Source: Actinomycetes bacterium (GTDB taxonomy: Bacteria; Actinomycetota; Actinomycetes; Mycobacteriales; Mycobacteriaceae). Taken from it: a stretch of 6,801 nt of DNA. Position numbers and translations under genes: made by a program. The DNA lies in contig JAHZJY010000118.1 of assembly GCA_022600695.1 (NCBI GenBank), positions 1 to 6,801 on the forward strand, given 5' to 3'. The notes under the pieces are model-generated. The model searched no databases, was not told where the DNA came from, and saw only the letters and a program-made list of their open reading frames with translations. Of the stretch, positions 1 to 5,742 are shown piece after piece. The number at the start of each line of letters is the position of its first letter. Within the stretch, counting starts at the first letter, position 1.

Positions 1-180
1 CTCCTCGTAGCGGCCACCAGCTTCGGTGGTCTGCACACCTCAGTGGACCGAAGGGCGCGCTGGGGCGACGCGGTGCCGGACGGGTTCGCCCGTATCTCGA
101 CGGGTATCGAGGACACCGACGACCTGATTGCCGACGTCCTCAGCGCGCTCGGGGCCGCCCATGACGGCGGTGGGCTGTAA
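1..180 (+). CDS. PLP-dependent trans-sulfuration enzyme (cystathionine gamma-lyase/MetB family), C-terminal end only
   Basis: The reading frame is open from the window edge to TAA at 178-180, giving the last 59 residues. Two family landmarks are visible. The first is SFGG (residues 7-10 of the fragment), matching the S-x-GG segment near the active site of Cys/Met-metabolism PLP enzymes. The second is RISTGIEDTDDLIADV (31-46), matching the R-x-S-x-GIED-x-x-DLI block, whose Arg binds the substrate carboxylate. The catalytic PLP lysine lies upstream of the window. Family members cleave or form cystathionine, or lyse methionine, in the cytoplasm; this tail cannot tell which. The segment after SFGG reads LHTSVD rather than the usual VESL, and the usual MTHAS-type stretch is absent, so this is a divergent branch. 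The ddlA gene follows after 12 bases, so co-transcription is likely. Family assignment is fairly sure; substrate is unknown. Confidence 0.82.
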   Translation, partial: LLVAATSFGGLHTSVDRRARWGDAVPDGFARISTGIEDTDDLIADVLSALGAAHDGGGL

Positions 181-192
181 CCTGTCTAGCTT

Positions 193-1260
193 GTGACTCC
201 CCGCCCCGGCTCCCGAATCCGCGTTGCCGTCATCTACGGCGGTCTGAGCTCGGAACACCCGATCTCCTGCGTGTCGGCCGGTAGCATCCTTCGCCACCTG
301 GACCCGAGCCGGTTCGAGGTCGTGCCGGTCGGCATCGCCCGGGACGGTTCATGGTTGCGCGCCGACGTCGATCCAGCTCAGCTGGCAATCGCCGACGGCC
401 GACTACCCGAGGTCGCCGGGGAGCCGAACACTCCGCTGGCGCAGGCCGGGGAGATCCTGGGCTCAGTGGACGTGGTGTTTCCGGTCCTGCACGGCCCCTA
501 CGGCGAGGACGGGACCATCCAGGGGCTTCTGGAACTCGCCGGGGTGCCCTACGTCGGTGCCGGCGTATTCGCCAGCGCGGCCGGGATGGATAAGGAGTTC
601 GCCAAGAAGATCATGGCCGCCGACGGTCTGCCGATCGGTGACTACGTCGTCCTCCGGCCCCGGCAGAGCAGCCCGGCCACAGCGGATATCGAACGCCTGG
701 GCCTGCCGTTGTTCGTCAAACCCGCTCGCGGTGGGTCGTCGATCGGAGTCAGCCGGGTTACCGTTCCCGAGGAGTTGCCGGGCGCGATCGCCACGGCCCG
801 CCGACACGACCCGAAGGTGGTCATCGAGGCCGCGATCGACGGCCGCGAACTCGAATGCGGCGTGCTGGAGTTCCCCGACGGCTCGGTTCGGGCCAGCACG
901 GTCGGCGAGATCCGGGTCGCGGTCGGGACTGGGCGTGATGACGGCTTCTACGATTTCGAGACCAAGTATCTCGCCGACGCGGCCGAACTCGACGTGCCCG
1001 CCAAGATCGACGACGACACCGCAGAGGTGTTGCGGCAGATAGCCGTTCGCACGTTCATGGCGCTGGACTGTCAGGGCCTGGCCCGGGTGGACTTCTTCCT
1101 GACCGAGGACGGGCCGGTGGTCAACGAGATCAATACGATGCCCGGGTTCACCACCATCTCGATGTATCCGCAGATGTGGGGGGCCAGCGGTGTGGACTAC
1201 CCGACGCTGCTCGGCACCATGGTGGAGACGGCGCTGGCCCGCGGTACCGGTCTGCGCTGA
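193..1260 (+). CDS. ddlA: D-alanine--D-alanine ligase
   Basis: This 355-residue ATP-grasp enzyme joins two D-alanines in the cytoplasm with ATP to give the dipeptide used by MurF in peptidoglycan synthesis; it is a target of D-cycloserine. Visible motifs are GGLSSEH (16-22; Glu21 matches the D-Ala-binding Glu of E. coli DdlB), [12 protein letters not shown] (100-111), the ATP lysines K134 and K176 with the GGSSIGV loop (180-186), and E212. TKY (257-259) carries the omega-loop Lys-Tyr typical of D-Ala-D-Ala rather than D-Ala-D-Lac ligases. ARVD (297-300) and NEINTMPG (311-318) supply Arg298 and the Mg ligands D300, E312 and N314. The GTG at 193 is the first possible start, because an in-frame TAG lies at 187-189. 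No clear Shine-Dalgarno precedes it, so translation may be coupled or leaderless. The protein is about 18 residues shorter than M. tuberculosis DdlA as I recall it; the difference lies near residues 72-90, outside the active site. Confidence 0.97.
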   Translation: MTPRPGSRIRVAVIYGGLSSEHPISCVSAGSILRHLDPSRFEVVPVGIARDGSWLRADVDPAQLAIADGRLPEVAGEPNTPLAQAGEILGSVDVVFPVLHGPYGEDGTIQGLLELAGVPYVGAGVFASAAGMDKEFAKKIMAADGLPIGDYVVLRPRQSSPATADIERLGLPLFVKPARGGSSIGVSRVTVPEELPGAIATARRHDPKVVIEAAIDGRELECGVLEFPDGSVRASTVGEIRVAVGTGRDDGFYDFETKYLADAAELDVPAKIDDDTAEVLRQIAVRTFMALDCQGLARVDFFLTEDGPVVNEINTMPGFTTISMYPQMWGASGVDYPTLLGTMVETALARGTGLR

Positions 1261-1264
1261 ACGC

Positions 1265-1810
1265 TCAGGGTTCGCCGGGCCGGATGGGCATGGTCGGCAG
1301 GGTGCCGTCGATGACCGTCGACAGTTCCTGGATCGGCGTCGGACCCGAGCCGTCGGGCAATGTCAGTGCCACGTACACCGGCCGGTCAACACAAATCCAG
1401 GTGCTGCGTCGGGCCTCGGGATCCTGCAACCGGAACCACTGCACCTGATCCACCATCTGGACCGGTACCCCGATGACGAACTCCGCCGGGCGGCCCAGTC
1501 CGCACCGCAGGATCACCGGATCGGCGTCGGCCCGCCAGGCGGCGGTGCCTGCCGGGGTGGGCTCGGCGGTGGCGGCCCGCCGAAAGTCGCCGAGTTGGTC
1601 GGGTAGGGCGGCCAGCAGCGCCTGGCAGTCCGGTGATTCGGCCTGCGCGGCCGGCACGGCAGCGATGGCCACCGGCGGAGGCGGGGTGCGCCGGGAGGCG
1701 GCCACGCCCAGCACGACACCAATCGCTGTGATGGGCACGAGGACCGCGGCGATCATCAGCCCCCGCGGGGGGCCGTCGGGGACCGGATCGCCCGCCGGAT
1801 CGCCCTGCAC
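1265..1810 (-). CDS. DUF3515 family membrane-anchored protein (Rv2980-like)
   Basis: This is a 181-residue protein of unknown function, found in actinobacteria. A short hydrophilic, Pro/Gly/Asp-rich N-terminus leads into one hydrophobic segment (about 18-38, LMIAAVLVPITAIGVVLGVA), followed by SRR and a Pro/Ala-rich stretch. This suggests a single N-terminal anchor or uncleaved signal with the C-terminal domain outside. That domain has family-like marks: C62-x-x-LL-x-x-LP, AAW (90-92), a RCGLGRP block with C103, VQWF (123-126), then RRSTWICVDRPVYV with C140. Three cysteines could form one disulfide outside the cell. There is no lipobox next to the membrane segment. The GTG at 1810 is chosen because GGAGGAG (1822-1816) sits 5 bases before it; the frame stays open further upstream but that part overlaps thiL. 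The stop lies 4 bases from the ddlA stop, tail to tail. In M. tuberculosis the counterpart, Rv2980, has the same length as I recall. Function is not known. Confidence 0.9.
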   Translation of the reverse strand: MQGDPAGDPVPDGPPRGLMIAAVLVPITAIGVVLGVAASRRTPPPPVAIAAVPAAQAESPDCQALLAALPDQLGDFRRAATAEPTPAGTAAWRADADPVILRCGLGRPAEFVIGVPVQMVDQVQWFRLQDPEARRSTWICVDRPVYVALTLPDGSGPTPIQELSTVIDGTLPTMPIRPGEP

Positions 1811-1882
1811 CTCATCTCCTCCGCCGCGCGTCTTAAACTGCGGGATCAACGTACCGCAGAGCCCGGGGGAGAGGAGCGCGCT
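1811..1882. promoter_or_regulatory. Divergent promoter region for the DUF3515 gene and thiL
   Basis: These 72 bases lie between two divergent start codons, so both promoters should lie here or inside the flanking genes. On the plus strand TAAACT (1834-1839) fits the mycobacterial TANNNT -10 pattern and would start an RNA near 1846, giving thiL a leader of about 37 bases with a strong Shine-Dalgarno. On the minus strand TACGTT (1853-1848) fits the same pattern and would start near 1841, about 30 bases before the DUF3515 gene. The two candidate promoters would overlap face to face. Neither has a convincing -35 element. The hexamers are seen; their use is inferred. Confidence 0.45.
1816..1822 (-). 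promoter_or_regulatory. Shine-Dalgarno site deciding the DUF3515 start
   Basis: On the minus strand this reads GGAGGAG, five bases before the GTG at 1810. It fixes the start of the DUF3515 gene, whose frame otherwise remains open to about 2065 inside thiL. Confidence 0.8.
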
Positions 1883-2839
1883 GTGGCACACCCCGTGGAC
1901 CCCACGCTGCACCAGGTCGGCGAGTTCTCCGTCATCGAACGGCTGACCTCCGGGCGGAGTCAGCCGGCCGGAGTGGCGGTCGGACCCGGTGACGACGCCG
2001 CCGTGTTGGAGGCTCCGGACGGCCGGGTGGCGGTCACCACCGACATGCTCGTCGAAGGCCGGCATTTCCGCCTGGACTGGTCGACCCCGGGTGATGTCGG
2101 CCGCAAAGCGGTCGCTCAGAACGCTGCCGACATCGAGGCGATGGGCGCGGCCGTGACCGGCTTCGTCGTCGGTTTCGGCGCGCCGGCCGACACGTCGGCG
2201 GCCCGGGTCGCGGAACTGTCCGACGGTTTGTGGGCCGAGGCGGATGCGGTGGGCGCGGGCATCGTCGGGGGAGACCTCGTGTCCAGTCCGCAGTGGGTGG
2301 TGTCGGTGACGGCGTTGGGTGATCTGGGTGGTCGTGATCCGGTTCTGCGCAGCGGCGCTCGTGCCGGATCGCTAATCGCGGTTGCCGGTGATCTGGGTCG
2401 TTCCGCGGCGGGATTCCTTCTGTGGCGCAACGGGATAGCCGAATTCGACGATCTTCGCGACCGCCACCTGGTGCCGCGGCCGCCCTACGGGCAGGGCCGG
2501 ACCGCCGCGGAGGCCGGCGCGCAGGCGATGGTCGATATCTCGGACGGGCTGCTCGCCGACCTCGGCCATATCGCGGCCGCCTCCGGCGTCGTCATGGATC
2601 TGCGCCGGGCCGCCCTGCTCGAGGATGTCGAGGCGGTGACCCCGGCGGCCCGGGCGACCGGGGCGGACCCGTGGTCGCTGGTCCTCGGTGGCGGCGAGGA
2701 CCACGCGCTGGTGGCCTGTTTTCCGGACTACCCGCCGCACGGCTGGCGGGTGATCGGGGCGGCACGTACCGGTGCGCCGGAGGTCCTGCTCGACGGGGCG
2801 CCCTGGCCGGGCCCGGCCGGGTGGCAGTCCTTCGACTGA
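1883..2839 (+). CDS. thiL: Thiamine-monophosphate kinase
   Basis: This 318-residue enzyme of the PurM/AIR-synthase fold phosphorylates thiamine monophosphate with ATP to thiamine diphosphate, the last step of the cofactor's synthesis, in the cytoplasm. Visible motifs in order are GPGDDAA (34-40), TTDMLVEGRHF (52-62), the GRKAVAQNAADIEAMGA block (73-89) with the Asp/Asn metal and nucleotide residues, GGDLV (129-133), DISDGLLADL (218-227) and GGGEDHAL (269-276, the usual GGEDYEL). Length and motif spacing are normal for the family. The GTG at 1883 is preceded six bases upstream by a GGGGGAGAGGAG purine run (1865-1876), a strong ribosome site. No other thiamine gene is nearby, and no TPP riboswitch is apparent in the short leader. 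In M. tuberculosis, as I recall, insertion-element genes lie between thiL and the DUF3515 gene; here nothing does. Confidence 0.97.
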   Translation: MAHPVDPTLHQVGEFSVIERLTSGRSQPAGVAVGPGDDAAVLEAPDGRVAVTTDMLVEGRHFRLDWSTPGDVGRKAVAQNAADIEAMGAAVTGFVVGFGAPADTSAARVAELSDGLWAEADAVGAGIVGGDLVSSPQWVVSVTALGDLGGRDPVLRSGARAGSLIAVAGDLGRSAAGFLLWRNGIAEFDDLRDRHLVPRPPYGQGRTAAEAGAQAMVDISDGLLADLGHIAAASGVVMDLRRAALLEDVEAVTPAARATGADPWSLVLGGGEDHALVACFPDYPPHGWRVIGAARTGAPEVLLDGAPWPGPAGWQSFD

Positions 2840-2925
2840 TCCACTCACCCGCCCCGCCACCCTTTGCCGCGAGCAGCCGCAAACGGTCCATCGTTCTCGG
2901 CGTTTCGGCAACTTTCGCGTCTGTT

Positions 2926-2948
2926 CGCGCAGTGGGGCGCAGTAGATT
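2926..2948 (+). promoter_or_regulatory. Candidate ung promoter, partly RecA-NDp/PafBC-like
   Basis: TAGATT (2943-2948) fits the mycobacterial -10 pattern and ends 8 bases before the GTG of ung at 2957. No Shine-Dalgarno is visible before that GTG, so a leaderless or near-leaderless transcript is plausible. Exactly 8 bases upstream of TAGATT lies CAGTG (2930-2934). This matches the 3' half (CRGTG) of the RecA-independent DNA-damage promoter as I recall it (TTGTCRGTG, 8 bases, TANNNT). The 5' half (bases 2926-2929, CGCG) does not match. The rest of the 117-base gap (2840-2956) shows no gene or terminator. The assignment is inferred. Confidence 0.4.
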
Positions 2949-2956
2949 GTCCCCTC

Positions 2957-3640
2957 GTGACGGGCCGACCACTGACCGAACTCGTTGACGACGGCTGGGC
3001 GCGGGCACTGACACCGGTGTCCGATCAGATCACCGATATGGGCGAGTTCCTGCGCGCCGAGATCGGCGCCGGACGGCGTTATCTGCCCGCCGGGCCCGAC
3101 GTCTTGCGGGCCTTCACCTTCCCCTTCGACAGCGTGCGGGTTCTGATCGTCGGGCAGGACCCCTACCCGACGCCCGGGCATGCGGTGGGCCTGAGTTTCT
3201 CGGTGTCACCGCAGGTGCGGCCGCTGCCACGCAGCCTGACCAACATCTTCACCGAGTACAGCGCCGATCTGGGCCATCCGAAACCCGCCAATGGTGATCT
3301 CACCCCATGGTCCCGGCGCGGGGTGATGCTGCTCAACAGGGTCCTCACGGTCCGGCCGGGCACCCCCGCCTCGCACCGGGGCAAGGGCTGGGAGGCGGTC
3401 ACCGAATGCGCTATCCGGGCCTTGGCCGCCCGGGACGAGCCGATGGTGGCGATCTTGTGGGGCCGCGATGCCGGCGCGCTCAGACCGATGCTCGCCGACA
3501 GCGGATGCGCGGCGATCGAGTCGCCACACCCCTCGCCGCTATCGGCGAGCCGGGGGTTTTTCGGCTCCCGCCCGTTCAGTCGGGCCAATGACCTGCTGGC
3601 CGGCATGGGAGCCGACTCGATCGACTGGCGCCTGCCCTGA
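2957..3640 (+). CDS. ung: Uracil-DNA glycosylase, family 1
   Basis: This 227-residue enzyme removes uracil from DNA to begin base-excision repair. Important residues are present: GQDPY (66-70) with the catalytic Asp68 and Tyr70, Phe81 (LSFS, stacks on uracil), Asn127 in LLNRVLTV (recognises uracil), and HPSPLSA (191-197) with the catalytic His191 and the base-flipping Leu195. [13 protein letters not shown] (199-211) is the usual C-terminal block. [11 protein letters not shown] has Pro at the position where E. coli has the His of GQDPYH; this Pro is, as I recall, also found in mycobacterial Ung. The GTG at 2957 gives exactly the 227 residues I recall for M. tuberculosis Ung. The frame is open upstream to 2864, but that part has no family similarity I recognise. 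The gene converges on rpmB with a 22-base gap, and a shared hairpin overlaps its stop codon. Confidence 0.97.
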   Translation: MTGRPLTELVDDGWARALTPVSDQITDMGEFLRAEIGAGRRYLPAGPDVLRAFTFPFDSVRVLIVGQDPYPTPGHAVGLSFSVSPQVRPLPRSLTNIFTEYSADLGHPKPANGDLTPWSRRGVMLLNRVLTVRPGTPASHRGKGWEAVTECAIRALAARDEPMVAILWGRDAGALRPMLADSGCAAIESPHPSPLSASRGFFGSRPFSRANDLLAGMGADSIDWRLP

Positions 3641-3660
3641 AGCGGCGCGAACAGGGCAGG
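3631..3660. terminator. Bidirectional hairpin between convergent ung and rpmB
   Basis: CCTGCCCTG (3631-3639) and CAGGGCAGG (3652-3660) are perfect inverted repeats, forming a 9-bp stem with a 12-base loop. The left arm includes the last codons and part of the stop codon of ung, and the right arm ends 2 bases from the rpmB stop. No T run follows on either strand, as is common for mycobacterial terminator hairpins. The position suggests it ends both transcripts. Confidence 0.6.
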
Positions 3661-3662
3661 AA

Positions 3663-3857
3663 CTAGCCGCGAACGACCTTGCCGGCTTTCAGGCAGGAGG
3701 TGCAGACCTTCACACGCCGCTTGTTCCCGCCGGGGCGGGTCACCGCATGGACGATCTGAATATTGGGATTCCACCGCCGGTTGGTCCGGCGGTGCGAGTG
3801 CGACACCGACTTGCCGAACCCGGGGCCTTTCGCGCAGATTTCGCACACGGCAGCCAT
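3663..3857 (-). CDS. rpmB: 50S ribosomal protein bL28, zinc-binding form
   Basis: This 64-residue, strongly basic protein of the large ribosomal subunit has the full bL28 signature: an N-terminal CEIC, then [18 protein letters not shown] (15-32), then [16 protein letters not shown] (46-61). Two CxxC pairs (C5/C8 and C52/C55) form a zinc knuckle, so this is the C+ version. Mycobacteria also carry C- copies of L28 elsewhere, in Zur-controlled operons used under zinc starvation; no such sign is seen here. The ATG at 3857 is preceded by GAGGAG (3871-3866) with an 8-base spacing. The gene is transcribed away from the DAK2 kinase and converges on ung. Confidence 0.96.
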   Translation of the reverse strand: MAAVCEICAKGPGFGKSVSHSHRRTNRRWNPNIQIVHAVTRPGGNKRRVKVCTSCLKAGKVVRG

Positions 3858-3924
3858 GTCACAAACTCCTCAGATCCGATCGGTGGGGCCAACAACCAAG
3901 CCAGGGTGACCCGACAACCTGTTC

Positions 3925-3954
3925 AGGATACCGGCGCGGCGAACCTAACGCCAA
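3925..3954 (-). promoter_or_regulatory. Candidate rpmB promoter
   Basis: On the minus strand TTGGCG (3954-3949) and TATCCT (3930-3925) are separated by 18 bases, a reasonable -35/-10 pair. It would start an RNA near 3918 and give a leader of about 60 bases before rpmB, carrying a good Shine-Dalgarno. A second hexamer, TAGGTT (3947-3942), is a possible alternative -10. The leader also contains the small palindromes GGGTCACCC (3912-3904) and CCGATCGG (3883-3876). Inferred from sequence only. Confidence 0.45.
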
Positions 3955-3976
3955 AAGCGGGTCGGGGATACCGGCG
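3926..3976 (+). repeat. 11-bp direct repeat, 40-bp period
   Basis: GGATACCGGCG occurs at 3926-3936 and again at 3966-3976, identical and 40 bp apart, about four helical turns. The first copy contains the candidate rpmB -10 hexamer. The second lies in the loop of a 7-bp inverted repeat (GGTCGGG 3960-3966 with CCCGACC 3982-3988, sharing one base with the arm). This could be a pair of protein-binding sites, or chance in GC-rich DNA. Confidence 0.4.
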
Positions 3977-4013
3977 TCACGCCCGACCGGGCCCGATGAA
4001 GTGGCACGGAATT

Positions 4014-4039
4014 CGGGTGTCACCCGGGCTGGCTAGGCT
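4014..4039 (+). promoter_or_regulatory. Candidate promoter of the DAK2 kinase-recG unit, with palindrome
   Basis: TAGGCT (4034-4039) fits the -10 pattern and would start an RNA near 4046, about 21 bases before the ATG at 4067. Eight bases upstream of the hexamer, CGGGTG-T-CACCCG (4014-4026) is a perfect 6-bp-arm palindrome where a -35 element or operator would be expected. No good TTGACA-like element is present. The rest of the 209-base gap (3858-4066) contains no gene. Confidence 0.42.
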
Positions 4040-4056
4040 TGCGCGGACGACGGATC

Positions 4057-4061
4057 GGAGG
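4057..4061 (+). promoter_or_regulatory. Shine-Dalgarno site deciding the DAK2 kinase start
   Basis: GGAGG lies five bases before the ATG at 4067. It favours that ATG over the in-frame GTG at 4061, which overlaps the site itself. Confidence 0.75.
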
Positions 4062-4066
4062 TGCGG

Positions 4067-5740
4067 ATGGCCGAGCGGCGGCTGAACGCCAGTGCGTTGC
4101 GGGCCTGGGCTCATGCCGCCGTCGATGATCTACTCGCTCACACCGATGAGATCAACCTGTTGAACGTCTTCCCGGTGGCCGACTGCGATACCGGCACGAA
4201 CATGCTGTTCACCATGCGCGCCGCGCTGGCCGCCGCCGAGTCGGCGACGGCCGGTGCCGACGTCGCCGCCCTCGCCGCGGCCATGGCCCGGGGCGCTCTT
4301 GACGGTGCCCGGGGTAACTCCGGGGTCATCCTGTCGCAAATCCTGCAGTCCCTGGCCGACGCCACGGCTGCGGCGGCCGCCGACGCTTATCTTCCCGAGC
4401 TGAACGCCGCCCTGCTGGGCGCGGCGCTGCGGCAGGCGGTGGGACTGGTGGTCGCGGCGATGGGTGGAGAACTGGTAGCCGGCACGGTGGTCTCCGTGCT
4501 GCAGGCTGCGGCCGCGGCGATCGAAGGCCGGGCCGATGAGCAGGGCGGTCTGTCCGAGGCGCTCAACATCGCCGGTGAGGCCGCCGCGGTGGCGCTTGAG
4601 CGAACTCCGGACCAGCTTGCGGTACTGGCCGAGGCCGGCGTGGTTGATGCCGGCGGCCGCGGGCTGTTGATCCTGCTCGACGCCCTCACCGGCACGATTA
4701 CCGGACACACCCCACAGCGCCGCGCGTACCGGCCCGGCGGGATGATGCCCGGTACGACGATGGCCGGTCATGGGTCGGGCCCGGACGAAGCCCAGCCGGC
4801 GCCTCCGCAGTTCGAGGTGATGTACCTGATGTCCGGCCTTGATGCGGCGGGTGCTGTTCGGCTGCGCCGGGAGTTGGAGGGTCTGGGCGATTCGGTGGCA
4901 CTGGCCGCCGCCGCCCCGGGCCGGCATTCCGTACATGTCCACACCGATGATGCCGGCGCGGCGGTCGAGGCCGGTCTGGCGGTCGGCACGCTGAGCCGGA
5001 TCCGGATCTCTGCGCTGGCCTCCGGCCGGGTCGCCCCGGGGGGCTGGAACCGGCTGCGCGCGGTGCTGGCCATCGTCGACGGACCCGGGGCAGCCCGGCT
5101 TTTCGAGGCCGAGGGGGCTAGTGTGCTGCGCGCCGATCCCGCGCCGAGAGACCCGGTCGACGGGGTCAGCGCCGGCCGGTTGCTGCGCGCGCTGGTCGAC
5201 ACCGGCGCCGCCCAGGTGATGGTGCTTCCCAACGGTTATCTCGCCGCCGAGGATCTGGTGGCCGGTTGCACCACCGCGATCGGCTGGGGGATCGACGTCG
5301 TACCGCTGCCATCGGCGTCGATGGTGCAGGGTCTGGCAGCGTTGGCGGTCCACGACCCGGCCCGCCACGCCGTCGACGACGGCTACACCATGGCCCGGGC
5401 AGCGGCCGGATCCCGGCATGGTTCGGTGCGGATCGCCGGCGAGGTGGCGCTCACCTGGGCGGGACCCTGTGCACCCGGGGACGGCCTCGGCATCTCCGGT
5501 GACGAGGTGGTGGTGGTCGCCCGAGACGCCGGCGCTGCCGGCGCCCGGCTCATCGATCTGCTGCTGAGCTCGGGGGGTGAGCTTGTCACGGTGCTCATCG
5601 GCGACGCGGCGGGCGAGGCCACCGGCGAAGCGCTGGCCGACGCGCTCGCCGACCATGTCCACCGGCACCACCCCGGCACCGAGTTCACCAGCTACCGCAC
5701 CGACCACCGCGGCGACGTCCTGCTCATCGGGGTCGAGTAG
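4067..5740 (+). CDS. DAK2-domain protein, FakA/YloV-like (probable fatty-acid kinase ATP-binding subunit)
   Basis: This 557-residue protein is built like FakA (YloV), which with a FakB (DegV-family) partner uses ATP to phosphorylate fatty acids. The N-terminal DhaL/DAK2 domain (about 6-215) holds LNVFPVADCDTGTNM (32-46) with the Mg-binding aspartates D39 and D41, GARGNSGVILSQIL (80-93) and DAGGRGL (194-200). A Gly/Pro-rich linker (about 218-247) follows. The middle domain has FEVMYLMSG (249-257) and SVHVHTDD (288-295) with the conserved His290 and His292. The C-terminal domain (about 330-557) ends in LLIGVE, like FakA's GVE end. Two residues differ from the usual pattern: Cys40 replaces Gly in the PDGDTG loop, and Glu250 stands where FakA has a Cys thought to bind zinc with the two His. 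The domain assignment is secure, while the fatty-acid substrate is inferred; no FakB gene is in the window. recG starts 2 bases after the stop. In M. tuberculosis H37Rv I recall this gene as split (Rv2975c/Rv2974c); here it is intact. Confidence 0.88.
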   Translation: MAERRLNASALRAWAHAAVDDLLAHTDEINLLNVFPVADCDTGTNMLFTMRAALAAAESATAGADVAALAAAMARGALDGARGNSGVILSQILQSLADATAAAAADAYLPELNAALLGAALRQAVGLVVAAMGGELVAGTVVSVLQAAAAAIEGRADEQGGLSEALNIAGEAAAVALERTPDQLAVLAEAGVVDAGGRGLLILLDALTGTITGHTPQRRAYRPGGMMPGTTMAGHGSGPDEAQPAPPQFEVMYLMSGLDAAGAVRLRRELEGLGDSVALAAAAPGRHSVHVHTDDAGAAVEAGLAVGTLSRIRISALASGRVAPGGWNRLRAVLAIVDGPGAARLFEAEGASVLRADPAPRDPVDGVSAGRLLRALVDTGAAQVMVLPNGYLAAEDLVAGCTTAIGWGIDVVPLPSASMVQGLAALAVHDPARHAVDDGYTMARAAAGSRHGSVRIAGEVALTWAGPCAPGDGLGISGDEVVVVARDAGAAGARLIDLLLSSGGELVTVLIGDAAGEATGEALADALADHVHRHHPGTEFTSYRTDHRGDVLLIGVE

Positions 5741-5742
5741 CC

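Noticed and set aside
1257..1268. CTGA-acgc-TCAG mini-hairpin joining the ddlA and DUF3515 stops
   Set aside because: A 4-bp stem is too short to call a terminator; the symmetry comes largely from the two TGA stop codons facing each other.
1811..2065. Longer N-terminus for the DUF3515 protein
   Set aside because: The extension overlaps the start of thiL antisense. The GTG at 1810 has a strong Shine-Dalgarno and gives the expected length with the membrane segment near the N-terminus.
2864..2956. Longer ung starting at 2864
   Set aside because: The added 31 residues have no Ung similarity that I recognise, and the GTG at 2957 reproduces the usual 227-residue protein.
2840..2956. LexA (SOS) box upstream of ung
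   Set aside because: I looked for TCGAAC-N4-GTTCGA-like symmetry and found none in this gap.
2372..3181. A 269-residue minus-strand open frame over thiL and ung
   Set aside because: It crosses two real genes and their gap, has shadow-type composition, and shows no recognisable motif.
4130..5707. A 525-residue open frame on the minus strand across the kinase gene
   Set aside because: It is antisense to a well-supported kinase gene, resembles no family I know, and is Arg/Gly/His-rich in the way expected from the opposite strand of GC-rich codons. It has no promoter or ribosome site of note.
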